Origin: Azorinus chamasolen
Lineage: Eukaryota; Mollusca; Bivalvia; Cardiida; Solecurtidae
DNA: 64,000 nt
Assembly: GCA_963576725.1 (NCBI GenBank)
Contig: OY755252.1
Location: 53,221,059 to 53,285,058, forward strand
Direction: 5' to 3'
Every line of letters starts with the position of its first letter. The first letter of the stretch is position 1. The translations under genes were made by a program, and so were the position numbers. The notes below the pieces were generated by a model, which did not search any database, was not told the origin of the DNA, and saw nothing but the letters and a program-made list of their open reading frames with translations. Shown one piece after another: positions 10,882-21,879 of the stretch.

Positions 10882-13800
10882 ATGTTAGAAAATATCTCTT
10901 TTTGTACATGGAATGCGACAGGTATTATGTCTAGCTCGTTGTACTTAAGCAATCTTCTCTCATCGCAGTGTGTCGATATCATAGGAATATCGGAGCACTG
11001 GCTGTATCGGAAAGATTTGCACTTTCTTAATAGTATCCATCCCTCTTATAATGGATTCGGTCACTCGGATTCTGATCTGTTGCTTCCTAGTAAAAGAAAG
11101 GTAGGGAAAGGGGGAGTTGCTATTTTGTGGCATAGCAAATATAACGACAAAATAACTGCACTCGATCTAGAGCAGGATAAAATAGTTGGGATTCAAATAC
11201 AGCTTGCACGGAATGAGTTTATGTATGCATTCCAGGTATATTCTCCATGCAAGAATCATTCCACTGAAATATACAGAGCCCACCTAGCATGCTTGAATGA
11301 TATTATCAGCACATACTCGAATAAAGGTAGGGTAGTATTACTTGGTGATTTTAACTGTCATATTAATAGTAGACATTGTTTCAAGCCATTAGATCACAGA
11401 GGGCGTGAATTCCTCAGCTTCTTACGACATAATAATTTTATTGCTATTGATACACTGCCTATATGTACAGGAGCATATGCTTCTTATGTTTCGTACAATG
11501 GCAACCACGAGTCGCTTATCGATCATATCCTTATACAGGCTGAATGCGAGGATTTGGTTACTTCTTGCCGCATATTAGATGACAGTTGTTTAAACGTATC
11601 TGCTCATAGGCCTATACTAGCTGACATCGATGTTTTTATAGACGTAAGCTCTGACGTAACAACTTTTCAACCTATTAAATGGAATAAAATCACACCGGAG
11701 CAGTTAAATCAGTACCAGGCATCAGTGACACAGTCTCTTGATACACATGTTACTGCTGCCAACAGCGATATGGGTTTTGTAAAAGAGCTTGAAGATATTG
11801 ATAATCTGTATCAATCTATAACGCACTGTATTCAGTACGCTTCTATTAAATACCTGCCAAAGTCGAATTACCGCCGTTACCTTAAACCGTTTTGGAATAA
11901 ATCCTTAAAGGACAGTCACGCTGCTATGCGCAATTATCGTCGCGCTTGGATTTCTAAAGGTAGACCGAGAGGTTGCGAATCTGACACATATGTTATGTAT
12001 AAAAGAGCTAAATGCACATTCCGGAGACTTCACCGCAAGGCCGCTGAAGAGTACATTCGTAGCGAGCACGAGGAAATAGACAAAGCTGCCGAAGTCGACA
12101 GTAAGCTATTCTGGCGGTTGTTCAAAGCTAAAAACAAAAAGTGCGGAAATCAGACGGGCAGTGAAATGAAATTCAATGACCGTATACTGCGCAGTAAACC
12201 GGAAATAACCGATGCATGGGGTAAATTTTTCGCTGACTTATACTCCGATATTCATCATGAGTCATATGACCAGTCCTTTTATACGGATATTACAAATAGT
12301 GTAACACAGATAATCAATAGTCAAAATCTAGAATGCCCTATCAACGTAAGTGAAGGAGAAGTCGTATCGGCTATCGCGTTGCTAAAATCTGGTAAGATGT
12401 GTGGTAAAGATAAAGTATACAATGAACATATTAAATATGGGGGTAGCTTGCTAGTAAAACTATTGACATTACTTTTTGATAAAATGTTACAATACCATTA
12501 TGTTCCCGTACAATTAAAAGAAGGGATAATAATAACATTACATAAAGGGGGTGGGAAGCGCAAAGACAGTCCCAACAGTTACAGAGCAATAACCTTGTCG
12601 TCGTCCATCTTGAAACTCTTTGAGCGTGTTTTAGTGGTAAGAATGAAGGCTGAGCTAAATCATTCACTCAACCCATTACAGGGGGGATTTCAGGAAAATA
12701 TGGGAAGTGCTATGTCGTCCTATTTGCTTCGGGAAAGTATAGAAGTCTGTAAAGAGAATGGAAGTAAAGTCTACGTTTGTTTTCTTGATGCTCGTCAAGC
12801 TTTCGATCGAGTATGGCATACTGGGCTTTTCTACAAGCTCCACATGTTAGGACTTTCACATACGTTATTGCTGACTATAGTCGAATTGCATACAGGCATG
12901 AGAAGCTGCGTTCTTTTTAATGGTCTCACTTCAGACTGGTTCCCTATTTTGCAAGGAACCAGGCAAGGCGGTGTGTGTTCGCCGTTCCTGTATCTATGTT
13001 TCATAGATGGATTATTAAATGAATTAGTTGAGACTAATTTAGGTTTATGTATAAATGGTATTAACATCGGTTGTCCGTCCTTTGCCGATGACGTGGCCTT
13101 GATTAGTTTATCCGTTAATGGCCTACAATCGATGATTAATGCATGTTATGCATATGCGTGCCGTTGGCGGTTCCAGTACAACGCGCAAAAATCTGCAGTA
13201 ATGGTCTTACATGAATCTGCTCGAAGGCGTCCGTTTCACACGCGCGCAAGGAAATGGCGTCTCGGAAATAACTCTTTAGATGAAGTTGAACGATACACAC
13301 ATCTGGGGGTTACTTGCTGTAAACAGTGGAAACTCTCTACTAATGTCAAAGAAATCTGCAATAAGCTGAGAAGTTCGTTCTTCAGTTTAATACATGAAAA
13401 TAGCTTAAGTCCTAAAACAAATAGACATATTTATTTTACTGTAGTCCTACCGAAAGCTCTGTACGGCATTGAGTGTATACACCACTTATCCCGCAATGAC
13501 TTATTATGCTTAGAGCGGGCTCATCGCTTATGTGTAAAATACATACAGGGTCTTAATATGAGGACGAGTACTGATGTAGCCCTGAGTTTGTTAGATATTT
13601 TACCACTAGAAGCCGAAATTGACAAAAGAAAATTGAATTTCTTTGGCCAACTGTGTCGACTTGAACGAGACTGTACTGTCAAGAAGCTGTTTTTAGTCAG
13701 ACTGAGCTCAGTCACTGTAAATGGGTGCATGTCAGGGTTTATACCAAATATGTTAGAAACGTTAGATAAATATAATCTCAGAAGTGTATTAGATAAGTAC

Positions 13801-14349
13801 ATTAATAACGGAACATTTCCTGGGAAATATAGGTGGAAGAAAACAGTGCAATTCAACGTTAGAACTCGCTTCATAACAGAATGGAACTTGAGAACATCTA
13901 CGTCTCGATTCTGTAGATTCAAATCAATTCACCCCGGTTATACTATTTCATACATATGGGAACGTGCATTATTGTTTCCACGTGATCTGAAATATTATAA
14001 ATCAATAGCGCAGCTTATTTCAGGCACATGTAGAGTGGACGAGTCATGCATTAAATGTGGCAGATTAATCGAAGATACTAGTTTGACTGATCATGTTGTC
14101 TGTCACTGTCCGGTTCTTGCTAATCTCAGAATGTTGTTGCATGACAAACTTAATGTTGTATTTGGAATCGGGTTTTTAAATTACATGATGCAGCTTGATA
14201 CAGTTGATTATGTTAACACTTTATTAGGTGTTTATAATACATTTGTTGAAAACACACTGCAGCAAAGAAGTGCTGCATTTAACAAGTTGTCTCTGACTTA
14301 TTTGCACTATATGTGGGTGACTTATTTGCAATATGAGCATATTAACTAG
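10882..14349 (+). CDS. ORF2: LINE ORF2: APE-type endonuclease and reverse transcriptase
   Basis: The open frame starts at 10717, overlapping ORF1 by 92 bp in another frame. I place the start at the ATG at 10882 (MLENISFCTWN), 73 bp after the ORF1 stop, because the endonuclease begins there; this gives 1155 residues. Endonuclease landmarks in order are CTWNATG, ISEHWL, LLGDFNCHIN, SLIDHIL and SAHRPI. The last normally reads SDH, so the Asp is replaced by Ala. Reverse transcriptase landmarks are YRAITLSSSILKLFERVL, CFLDARQAFDRVWH, GTRQGGVCSPFLY and the catalytic SFADDVALI (about residues 733-741). A C-terminal Cys/His cluster (CIKCG ... DHVVCHC, from about residue 1056) resembles the zinc-binding tail of several LINE clades. 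No stop or frameshift is seen. Confidence 0.93.
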   Translation: MLENISFCTWNATGIMSSSLYLSNLLSSQCVDIIGISEHWLYRKDLHFLNSIHPSYNGFGHSDSDLLLPSKRKVGKGGVAILWHSKYNDKITALDLEQDKIVGIQIQLARNEFMYAFQVYSPCKNHSTEIYRAHLACLNDIISTYSNKGRVVLLGDFNCHINSRHCFKPLDHRGREFLSFLRHNNFIAIDTLPICTGAYASYVSYNGNHESLIDHILIQAECEDLVTSCRILDDSCLNVSAHRPILADIDVFIDVSSDVTTFQPIKWNKITPEQLNQYQASVTQSLDTHVTAANSDMGFVKELEDIDNLYQSITHCIQYASIKYLPKSNYRRYLKPFWNKSLKDSHAAMRNYRRAWISKGRPRGCESDTYVMYKRAKCTFRRLHRKAAEEYIRSEHEEIDKAAEVDSKLFWRLFKAKNKKCGNQTGSEMKFNDRILRSKPEITDAWGKFFADLYSDIHHESYDQSFYTDITNSVTQIINSQNLECPINVSEGEVVSAIALLKSGKMCGKDKVYNEHIKYGGSLLVKLLTLLFDKMLQYHYVPVQLKEGIIITLHKGGGKRKDSPNSYRAITLSSSILKLFERVLVVRMKAELNHSLNPLQGGFQENMGSAMSSYLLRESIEVCKENGSKVYVCFLDARQAFDRVWHTGLFYKLHMLGLSHTLLLTIVELHTGMRSCVLFNGLTSDWFPILQGTRQGGVCSPFLYLCFIDGLLNELVETNLGLCINGINIGCPSFADDVALISLSVNGLQSMINACYAYACRWRFQYNAQKSAVMVLHESARRRPFHTRARKWRLGNNSLDEVERYTHLGVTCCKQWKLSTNVKEICNKLRSSFFSLIHENSLSPKTNRHIYFTVVLPKALYGIECIHHLSRNDLLCLERAHRLCVKYIQGLNMRTSTDVALSLLDILPLEAEIDKRKLNFFGQLCRLERDCTVKKLFLVRLSSVTVNGCMSGFIPNMLETLDKYNLRSVLDKYINNGTFPGKYRWKKTVQFNVRTRFITEWNLRTSTSRFCRFKSIHPGYTISYIWERALLFPRDLKYYKSIAQLISGTCRVDESCIKCGRLIEDTSLTDHVVCHCPVLANLRMLLHDKLNVVFGIGFLNYMMQLDTVDYVNTLLGVYNTFVENTLQQRSAAFNKLSLTYLHYMWVTYLQYEHIN

Positions 14350-15472
14350 TCGGAGATGGAACAAGCAGGTTCTTGTTTTATGACCGATATATCCGAGTCA
14401 GCAATAATGTTCAAATGTATTAACTGTATAGCGTATGTGCGTTTGTCTGAACACACGAGTCTTTAAAATGTAAACTGATTGCGAGACACATTCTCTACAT
14501 TGTAGTGATTAACTTGGGATGCTGCATCTAGATGGGTTAGTAATTGAGGAGATGGTCTGTGGGTAGAATGTATTTTTGCGATGCAGAGTTTGTGTCTTGC
14601 AATTGATTACTTGCAATGGTTTTTATCCAAAGAAGGAAACAGTTAGGGCTTCCTTGGTGCATGTACATTATACACCGTGATACATCGACATATAGCAAAC
14701 TCTGAACAGAGTACTTCTCCGTGATTTTCTGATCTGGAGCTGTCTTGTTTGTAATGATGATATATCTATAGGTACATGTATGTAATATTAAGATAAAGGG
14801 CACTCTCCTTGATCAAGAAGTTTAAAACTTTATACTTTCTGATCTGTGTAATAATATGTTTAAATTGTATTAATACGTATGTAACTGTATATTTTGCAAT
14901 TACAGTAAGTACGGTTAAACAGACATACTGTTATGGTATGTTTGTATTAACGTACTGTTTTAGGAAGTTTAGATTTATTGGGATGTAGGGTATGTTTTTC
15001 GTTCTGTAAGATTATCGTGTTTTGAATCTGATTGGTGCAGGTTTAATGCGATTCATTCTACTACATGTGATGTTATGTAATGTCAACGTGTAAATACAAT
15101 ACTGATAACGCAATGAGCTGTAAATACAGATAGTGAGGTATTTTAGTGTTCTAGACTGCTTTTGTTGTTGCAGAACTGCTGCAAACGTTCCCCATTGTTA
15201 TCTCTTTGTTTCGTTTTGAAAGAGGTTGCATGAGCGGGAATGCTTGTTTGCTTAACGGGGACACACTTGCTCTTGCGTTTGCAGTAATGTATTGCTTCCT
15301 TGATTACCGTTTCTTTATCTTCTCCCTATTGTTCGTTCGTATTGTTCCACTGTTCTCGTGTTTTTCTTGTTCATAATTGTATGTATGTTTCCGTTGCATG
15401 CATTTGTATCTGAATGTACGTTTGTAGCAGTGCTCTCCTTATTGGAGGAAATAAAGATATGAATGAATGAAA

Positions 15473-17739
15473 ACTGAAATCAGCGGGCATCTTTGGCCAA
15501 GTTCTGAATGACTCTGATATTATATCGGAACAACGCTTTGAATATTAATTAGGTTGTTGTCACATTTACAATGTCTGACACTGGTTGTTGGAATACATCA
15601 AATCAAATGATTTTTTCCGGTATGTAATTTTGAATCTTACGAGATATTCCGGCCAATGACGGACGCTGTTTCGCTGGTTCCCGTAGCAATCCATTTTCCT
15701 ATATTTTTTCGACACAAACAACCATTTACTAACCGTGCTGTTTGGTGTTAATTAAGTGTTAAGGTACATAGATTCCGATTCTGAAGTCAGTTTGAAACAC
15801 AAAAATTGCGGAAATTTTGCGCAGCATACATCTTTAAAACCATATATCAATTTTGAATCGTTTTTCAGATATTGCCATTATTTGCACTGAAAGTACAAAA
15901 ATGAGTCATGCAGGAAACACCACATACAGAACAAACACTCGCCCGAACAGCAACACAAGGAAACAGCAAATGTACATAGGTAGAAAAAACAACAAGAGAC
16001 GCACAAAGACAAAACAAACATACAATAGGAGGAAGATGGAAGTACCGCCTTGGAACGGTCAGTGACAAAAGTCACCGGGGGTTTAAACCGGTTTATGGGC
16101 GCCCAACCTCACCCTTATTCCATCCCCATCCTAAAAGACAAACAGTGTAAATAAACGTATCCCCTCTCCGACTAATCTACAACAACCGCGACAGCAAATA
16201 CAGTGGTAAAGTGCATGTATAACAAAAAAACATTTTATTGAAAATACTGTATCCACCTATCGCTATTGTACTCAATGATTGAGCTGCAAACAGAGTAACT
16301 GTAGAAAAGTAATAAAGGGTACGACAAAAATGAAATAGTACAGATATCCGACGTTCTCCTTCCATTTCTGGATTTAAGAGGTCGCCTTCATAGAGTACTA
16401 AACCTTTCTTGTCGGCGTACATGCAAAGAGGCCAGCGTGATTGCCAACTGTAAAAGGGTTCACAACCAAACATGCAGTATGTTGTAGTAATACAGGATCA
16501 TATCCCTTTTTAATGAATTGTTTTATATATTTGATGAACAAAGTGAGAAAATGGGTATGTCCAATAATTTTACGAAGTTTGTAAATCACATCACCATAAA
16601 ATTCCGGATGTGAAATACCGTGTCGCAAAAGTACCTTGAGATTACATTTGTACTTGCCAATAAGCGAGAGATTTCGATAGTAAAATTTAGAGAAAGTTTT
16701 TCTTAGTTTATGGTATCTATATCCTTGTTTAAGCAGTTTATCAGTTAAAATGAGATTTCGACTGTTAAAATCGTCAATAGATGAACAAGCTCTAGCAAAA
16801 CGCATAAGTTGAGATATATAAACTCCTATGGTCACTGTAGGATGTTCATTCACTTGGGTTACTGTATGCACCATATTTCGTAATTATACTTTCTCTGTTT
16901 TGTGTATATAATGGCTCGAGTGGTATTTGGGTTGGTTCAATTTGCCGCCCATTGAAATAGATGGAATCGTGTGGTCCCCCCTGGCTAGTGATTTTATTTA
17001 TATTGTATATCTTTTATTGTCCGGATAGATAACCATGTGGTTCGTTCCGGTGATTTCATCCATGTGAAGCGCTTTTGAACGCACATATCCTGTGTGAAAA
17101 GAGCGCTATATAAATGTGGTATAATAATAATAATAATAATAATAATACTAATACTACTAGTAATAATAATAATGTTATCTAAGTTCGAGACATCGAAGTT
17201 CAACTGTATAGTTATTAGTTATAAGTCATGCAATCTAAAGCAGTTGGCAAGTAAAGGTAAACATTGCAAGGTGAACTAATTCAAATACAGTTCAACTTCG
17301 ATATCTCAAACTTTAAGGAACCATACAACTTACGTCAAGATAGAAGTTCGAGTTTTTCGATTTAGACCTGTATTAAGCTGTCACATCAGTTTCATGTGGT
17401 TTCAAAATCTCAATGATTCAACAGACTCAAAATTTTATCTTTGTTTCTGTTTCTAGATAGGCATAGTGATACATTCTATAACACTTTTGGAATTATCGAA
17501 GTTTAAGTTCGAGTTGTCCCGAAGTTTGAGCTATCCAAGTTGTTTCTACAGGATATTTAGCGTGATCAGTGTGTAAACTCTTGATCTGAATAAATTAACA
17601 CTGGCTCCTCCCTGTCTAAATATCAATTAAACAAAATGTCAGCAAAATCTAGTACGGACTCAAACTACTTTAATGACAAACAGTGCAGACACTCATTAAA
17701 GAGCGCACACAGTATTCCATTGGTCTTGGTCTAAACAGT
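15473..17739 (+). repeat. Right copy of 1.35-kb direct repeat, interrupted
   Basis: Matches 6925-8278 on both sides of a 0.93-kb insertion at about 15891-16821. The break lies between TTTGCACTGA and ACTCCTATGG, which are joined in the left copy. The insertion therefore happened after the duplication. A (TAA)n microsatellite is at 17118-17147. Confidence 0.9.
15891..16821 (-). pseudogene. 5'-truncated Penelope-like element (C-terminal RT region and 3' tail)
   Basis: On the - strand, from about 16820 down, the frame reads GVYISQLMRFARACSS and continues through DKLLKQGYRYHKLRKTFSKF and HGISHPEFYGDVIYKLR. It matches closely, with changes, the + strand frame at 34640-34920. The remaining part (16180-15891) is a non-coding 3' tail shared with 35040-35660 and 37526-38200, with the landmark GTTTAAACCGGTTTA at 16081-16095. 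Only the end of the reverse transcriptase is present, so it is dead on arrival. The joint at AAACTCCTATGG may reflect microhomology. Assignment to Penelope-like elements is tentative. Confidence 0.75.
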
Positions 17740-17854
17740 TTGCAACAGTCTCATATATATTCGATTTTCGAACATTAAGGGTTAATAAAAGAAATATTTA
17801 GAAAGAAAACACTAACGACATGTGGTTATATGCCGTATTGATATGGTTTATTAA

Positions 17855-18065
17855 CCATTAACCTGCTGAACGCTGTATTCTTACACATTTTTTCATTCAC
17901 TACATTTTCGAAATTCCACCAATAACCAGTTTGCCTACTACAAACAACCAAGCTATCAGATGGGATTGATCCTGATGAAACGCCGAATTCCTCGGTGTAT
18001 CATCTGGCCCAAACCATTTGTAAAGGCAATCACTCATCCGCTCGCAGCATGCTAACGGGTAAAAG
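17855..18065. mobile_element. Family B palindromic miniature element
   Basis: The left end is TTAACCTGCTGAACGCTGTA and the right end CGCAGCATGCTAACGGGTAA, imperfect inverted repeats. The centre (17965-18030) is a dyad around GATGAAACGCCGAATTCCTCGG. No ORF. Other copies or parts are at 39134-39205, 40096-40170, 46600-46655, 49350-49420, 50240-50308, 52246-52320, 56440-56510 and 62959-63172. Confidence 0.6.
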
Positions 18066-18076
18066 TTGAGTCTCAA

Positions 18077-18335
18077 CCCTTTAATCCATAGATACTCCTT
18101 TCTACGCATATGCAGACAGAATAGACCCAGCTCAGACTACTCCTGTTGAAGCCGTCTAACCAGGGTCTGTCTGTTTGCATATGAATTTATGGTGGACCTG
18201 ACACTACCGTTTCAAACATAATACCATGTATGCATTTGTACACTTGCCATGGGGGCAATTATCAAAATCAACTAACAAATGGTCATGATGCCATTTATTC
18301 TTTCAGGAATATTCATGGAATAAAGGATAATACAT
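18077..18335. mobile_element. Family A miniature element
   Basis: Runs from CCCTTTAATCCATAGATAC to AATATTCATGGAATAAAGG, with the internal palindrome CAGACAGAATAGACCC / GGGTCTGTCTGTTTG (18113-18178). It lies just upstream of a lectin exon. Confidence 0.55.
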
Positions 18336-18359
18336 GCTTATTTTTTTTTATTTCGATAG

Positions 18360-18448
18360 GTCAAGAAGAATGTACATCCCCGTGGATTGGATTCAATGAA
18401 TCATGCTACTTGTTTGGAAATGACACTATGAATTTCACTGATGCGACG
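18360..18448 (+). CDS. C-type lectin, first lectin-domain exon
   Basis: This exon completes a Gly codon with the upstream coiled-coil exon and then encodes QEECTSPWIGFNESCYLF and GNDTMNFTDAT. This is the typical start of a C-type lectin domain: Cys, Trp, then SCY and the helix that usually carries W..A; here Phe replaces the Trp. The acceptor is TTTCGATAG and the donor ACG|GTATGC. The exon ends in phase 0, which matches the phase-0 start of the exon at 26414. It is too short to be found by ORF length and was recognised by domain pattern and splice sites. Confidence 0.85.
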
Positions 18449-18487
18449 GTATGCAAACTGTTACCTTTTTACATCTTGAAGATTATT

Positions 18488-18696
18488 TAACTCTTACCTC
18501 CATGAATATTCAGGTACGAAATAGTAACGTCATGAATATAAATTAGAGTAATTGTTATTCTAGCACATGCGCACAGGAATATTTTATCCTTGGCAGAAAC
18601 TGTATAATCTGATCTAATTATAATATAAGCAAACAGAGCAGCCCTGGTATACTCATTTACCAAGGCATAGAAAGGCATATTTATGGAGTAAAGGGA
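18488..18696. mobile_element. Family A miniature element, diverged
   Basis: Ends CTCTTACCTCCATGAATATT and CATATTTATGGAGTAAAGGG. The internal sequence includes AGCAAACAGAGCAGCCC, half of the usual central dyad. Confidence 0.5.
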
Positions 18697-18715
18697 GAAG
18701 AAATTAATATAAATT

Positions 18716-18905
18716 AACCCTTACAACGCTGAATTTTCAAATGGACTATTCCAAAATTCAAACAGGTCAAGCCAATTGTGAATAATTAGGGACTTTTCTG
18801 AAGAAAAGTGTAACATAACAAACAGTGCAGAGGAGCCCTCTCATCAGGGTCTACACTGTTTGCAAAGGACATTGGTGACTCGTGTCCCGCATTGTAAGAG
18901 TTGAT
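18716..18905. mobile_element. Family F miniature element
   Basis: Starts TTAACCCTTACAACGCTG and ends with CGCATTGTAAGAGTTGA. Inside is the dyad half CCCTCTCATCAGGGTCTACA. The same order is seen at 56606-56822, and a related reversed piece at 26801-26905. Confidence 0.55.
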
Positions 18906-18934
18906 ATCATCTTGCAAGTTTAGCCCTTCACTAC

Positions 18935-19353
18935 CTTATTTACTATAAGGTATTTCAAAGTGACCTTTGAACCAATCTATATTCACGTTGCGGAGTCACA
19001 GCGAACACATTATTTACAAAGGGACTATAAGATATTTCAAAATGACCTTTGAACCAATCTATGTTCACGTTGCGGAGTCACAGCGAACAAATTATTTACA
19101 AAGGGACTATAAGATATTTCAAAGTGACCTTTGAACCAATCTATGTTCACGTTGCGGAGTCACAGCGAACACATTATTTACAAAGGGACTATAAGATATT
19201 TCAAAGTGACCTTTGAACCAATCTATGTTCACGTTGAGGAGTCACAGCGACCACATTATTTACAAAGGGACAATAAGATATTTCAAAGTGACCTTTAAAC
19301 CTATCTATGTTCACGTTGAGGAGTCACAGCGAACAAATTATTTACCAAGGGAC
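18935..19353. repeat. Tandem array, 82-bp unit
   Basis: Five copies of a unit holding GACCTTTGAACCAATCTATG and GTTGCGGAGTCACAGCGAAC, spaced 82 bp apart (for example GAGTCAC at 18993 and 19075). The array continues after an inserted element, at 19710-19772. Confidence 0.9.
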
Positions 19354-19355
19354 TA

Positions 19356-19707
19356 CAGTGCTCCCTCTCTACAACGACACCCTCTCGGATACGAATATTC
19401 TATGTGTTGTTCAGAGGGAGTTGTTATAGGGAGGGAAAATCAAACATAATTAGCTTGTCTGCTGATCCCCAGATAAAGTGTATTTCGAGACCTAAAACCG
19501 TTATGCCTCTATCAAACCCTATGTTGTGACCACTCTTTAGAATCGTCACAAAGTGACTATTCTAAATAGTGGTCACAACATAGGGTTTGATGGAGGCATT
19601 AAGAGTATTGGGTTGTTTCTGGAACCTTGTTGTTTCGGAAACAGTGATATACATTGTTGTAAGGAGGGAATCGTTATTGAGAGGGCCGTTGTAGGGAGGG
19701 AGCACTG
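19356..19707. mobile_element. TA-flanked miniature element (Tc1/mariner-type MITE)
   Basis: Starts CAGTGCTCCCTCTCTACAAC and ends with its inverted match GTAGGGAGGGAGCACTG. It is flanked by TA on both sides (19354-19355 and 19708-19709). The centre (about 19495-19600) is a long palindrome around CTATGTTGTGACCACTCTT. It has interrupted one unit of the 82-bp array. A second copy in opposite orientation is at 27705-28066. Confidence 0.8.
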
Positions 19708-19772
19708 TATAATATATTTTAAAGTAACCTTTGAACCAATCTATGTTCACGTTGAGGAACACATTATTTACT

Positions 19773-21544
19773 GGGTTCAGCAAACAGCACATACCTCTCT
19801 GATCTGGATCTGCACCATTTGTCTATTTCCCATAGGAGACAGCGGTAGTAAACGGGTTAATTCATTACTTCAGAAAGTAGGAGATCCTTCGAAAGCAAAA
19901 GTAACAATGCAGAAAGAGAACACTGCAGACTTGGTTTTATTGAGACTGTTCACGAGCAGTTATTCTACGTTCAACACTACTCACACCCCTTGCGCAGTAG
20001 TCATCTTTTGATAACTAAAAGCATTGGAATTGATAATCCCAAAGGATCAGAAAATATAGCAGCACTCAGAATAAATAACTGAGCGACTGTTTACTGTCTC
20101 CACGTGAGCACTAAACACCCGATGTTGTGAAAATAGAAGATCCTTAGAAAACAAACCTCGTTATACAGCAAATAACTGTGTTTCATAGTCAAAAATCAAT
20201 AGGAGAACACGAGTCTTACTTAACACTTTTTTCATAAATATCTTCGCGTTGCATGAAGAGTAGCCTGTAGACTCAGATCATCATCATAACCATTATCACA
20301 ATCATCATATTAATCATCATCAGCAGCAGCACTACCATCACCACCATCATCATCATGATCATTATTATCACCATCTTCATCGTCACTACGATTAAGGACA
20401 TAAACAGTCATCGATATTTTGATGTTACTGCAAATTATTTACGTGGCCAACTCAACTCTGTTCTCGTGACTTACTGCAATGTTACTGTGATTTAGTGACA
20501 TGTAGATTATTTTGGATATGCAGCATGTCACAATTTTGATTGCGGAAGAATAATGTTGTAAATATAATATTTTCAGGAGCGAAACTAAATCCATAGGTAA
20601 TGTACGCACCGTGACTATATGGAGGATCTGTTGCGAGTTGTCTTTTAAGATCAAATGTTCCTAAACGAGGAGTCCGATTGAAAATGTTTTCAAGAGAGCC
20701 TTTGGCGAGGTTTGGAACAGCTGATCTTTAAAGACAACGAGCATCAGATTCTTTTTCTCACATAACAAAAAAAAACAGTGTGTTTTCGTCGCTTTAATAA
20801 CATATAACATTGGTTTCCGAATTAGACCAAATGACACCTCGGTTATATTTAGTCATTTAGTACATCGGGAAGAAATAGTTCCGAACACCATCAATAAGAA
20901 CAGTGTAAAAAATTCTGAAAGGGGGTGGGTGATCCCCGAGAGCAAAAATTGCAACACAAAAAGAGAAAATTGCAGACTCGGTTTTATTGAGTCTGTTCAT
21001 GAACAGTAATTGAAAGTGCAACACTGCTCACGCCCCCTAGCACCGGCTTAAGCGGTATTCAATTTTCAGAACAAGAAGTACTGAAATTCATGATCTCGAA
21101 ATATCACCATAAGTGGATGATTTTGGGCTGCGAATTATTTCTTTACCGCGATCGTCGATTTTGACACTTGAGGTGACATGAAATTGCGATGTCAGTCATG
21201 TTTGTAAACACGCGTATGAATACAGTCATGTTTATGTTCTAAAGTGTTCGTACATGCACACGTGTTCCTGATCAAGGAATATTAACCCGTTGTTCTAAAC
21301 CGGAGATAAGGGAAGTTGTGTGAGAAATAGTGGTCCCGAAGTATGCAACTTAGCGGATATTTAGAGAAGTTTTGAAATCGCTGTGATAAATATATCATTT
21401 GCTGCTATAGTGGCAAATGCTCTAGTCATCATGTGCAATGGTTTCAATAATATACTTTTACAGAGGCGTGGAAAGGGGTGGATATGAGGGAATGTGTTAA
21501 ATATTACAATTTTTTTTCACCTTTCAAATTAATGATAAGCACGT
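19773..21544. other. Lectin intron with a duplicated segment and a CAT microsatellite
   Basis: A segment of about 140 bp at 19868-20005 (with ACTGCAGACTTGGTTTTATT) recurs at 20905-21045, in the same orientation and diverged. A degenerate ATC/CAT microsatellite lies at 20278-20392. No gene was recognised in the rest. Confidence 0.5.
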
Positions 21545-21735
21545 CTGTTGAACCGCAAATTTCACGCCACCCATTTTTCACACGTGTGAAAAATGGGTTG
21601 ACGCATTTTTCACACGCGTGAAATTTGCGGCCCCATTTTTCACATATGTGAAAAATGGGGCCCCATTTTTCACAAAACCCTGCTGTGAAAAAAAAGGTAG
21701 CACTTTAACCCCATTTTTGAAGACCTACTAATACC
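21545..21735. repeat. Palindrome cluster, left inverted copy
   Basis: Contains several copies of CCATTTTTCACACGTGTGAA-type palindromes with different centres (CACACGTGTG, CACACGCGTG, CACATATGTG). The first 60 bp (TTGAACCGCAAATTTCACG onward) is the reverse complement of 26210-26300. Together the two could be terminal inverted repeats of a 4.7-kb element. Confidence 0.6.
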
Positions 21736-21879
21736 AACGCATTTTTCACAGATATGTCAATAGATGGTTTTGCTATTGTTGATACGAGAGATCTTAAACA
21801 GACATCAGGACATTGAATTAGTATCGGATAGGGTAGCTTTGTCCCTGAATTATATTTATGACAGTAATATCCCCTGAGT

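Larger units (their letters stand above)
8279..15472 (+). mobile_element. Full-length LINE (non-LTR retrotransposon), CR1/L2/Jockey-like group
   Basis: About 7.2 kb with a 5' UTR of about 460 bp, ORF1 (8739-10808), ORF2 with endonuclease and reverse transcriptase (from 10717 or 10882 to 14349), and a 3' UTR of 1.1 kb. The element ends in an AATAAA signal and a short GAATGAATGA tail (15449-15470) instead of poly(A). Both ORFs are uninterrupted, which suggests recent insertion. It lies in the first identified intron of the lectin gene, in the same orientation as that gene. The clade is not certain from sequence reading alone. Confidence 0.92.
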
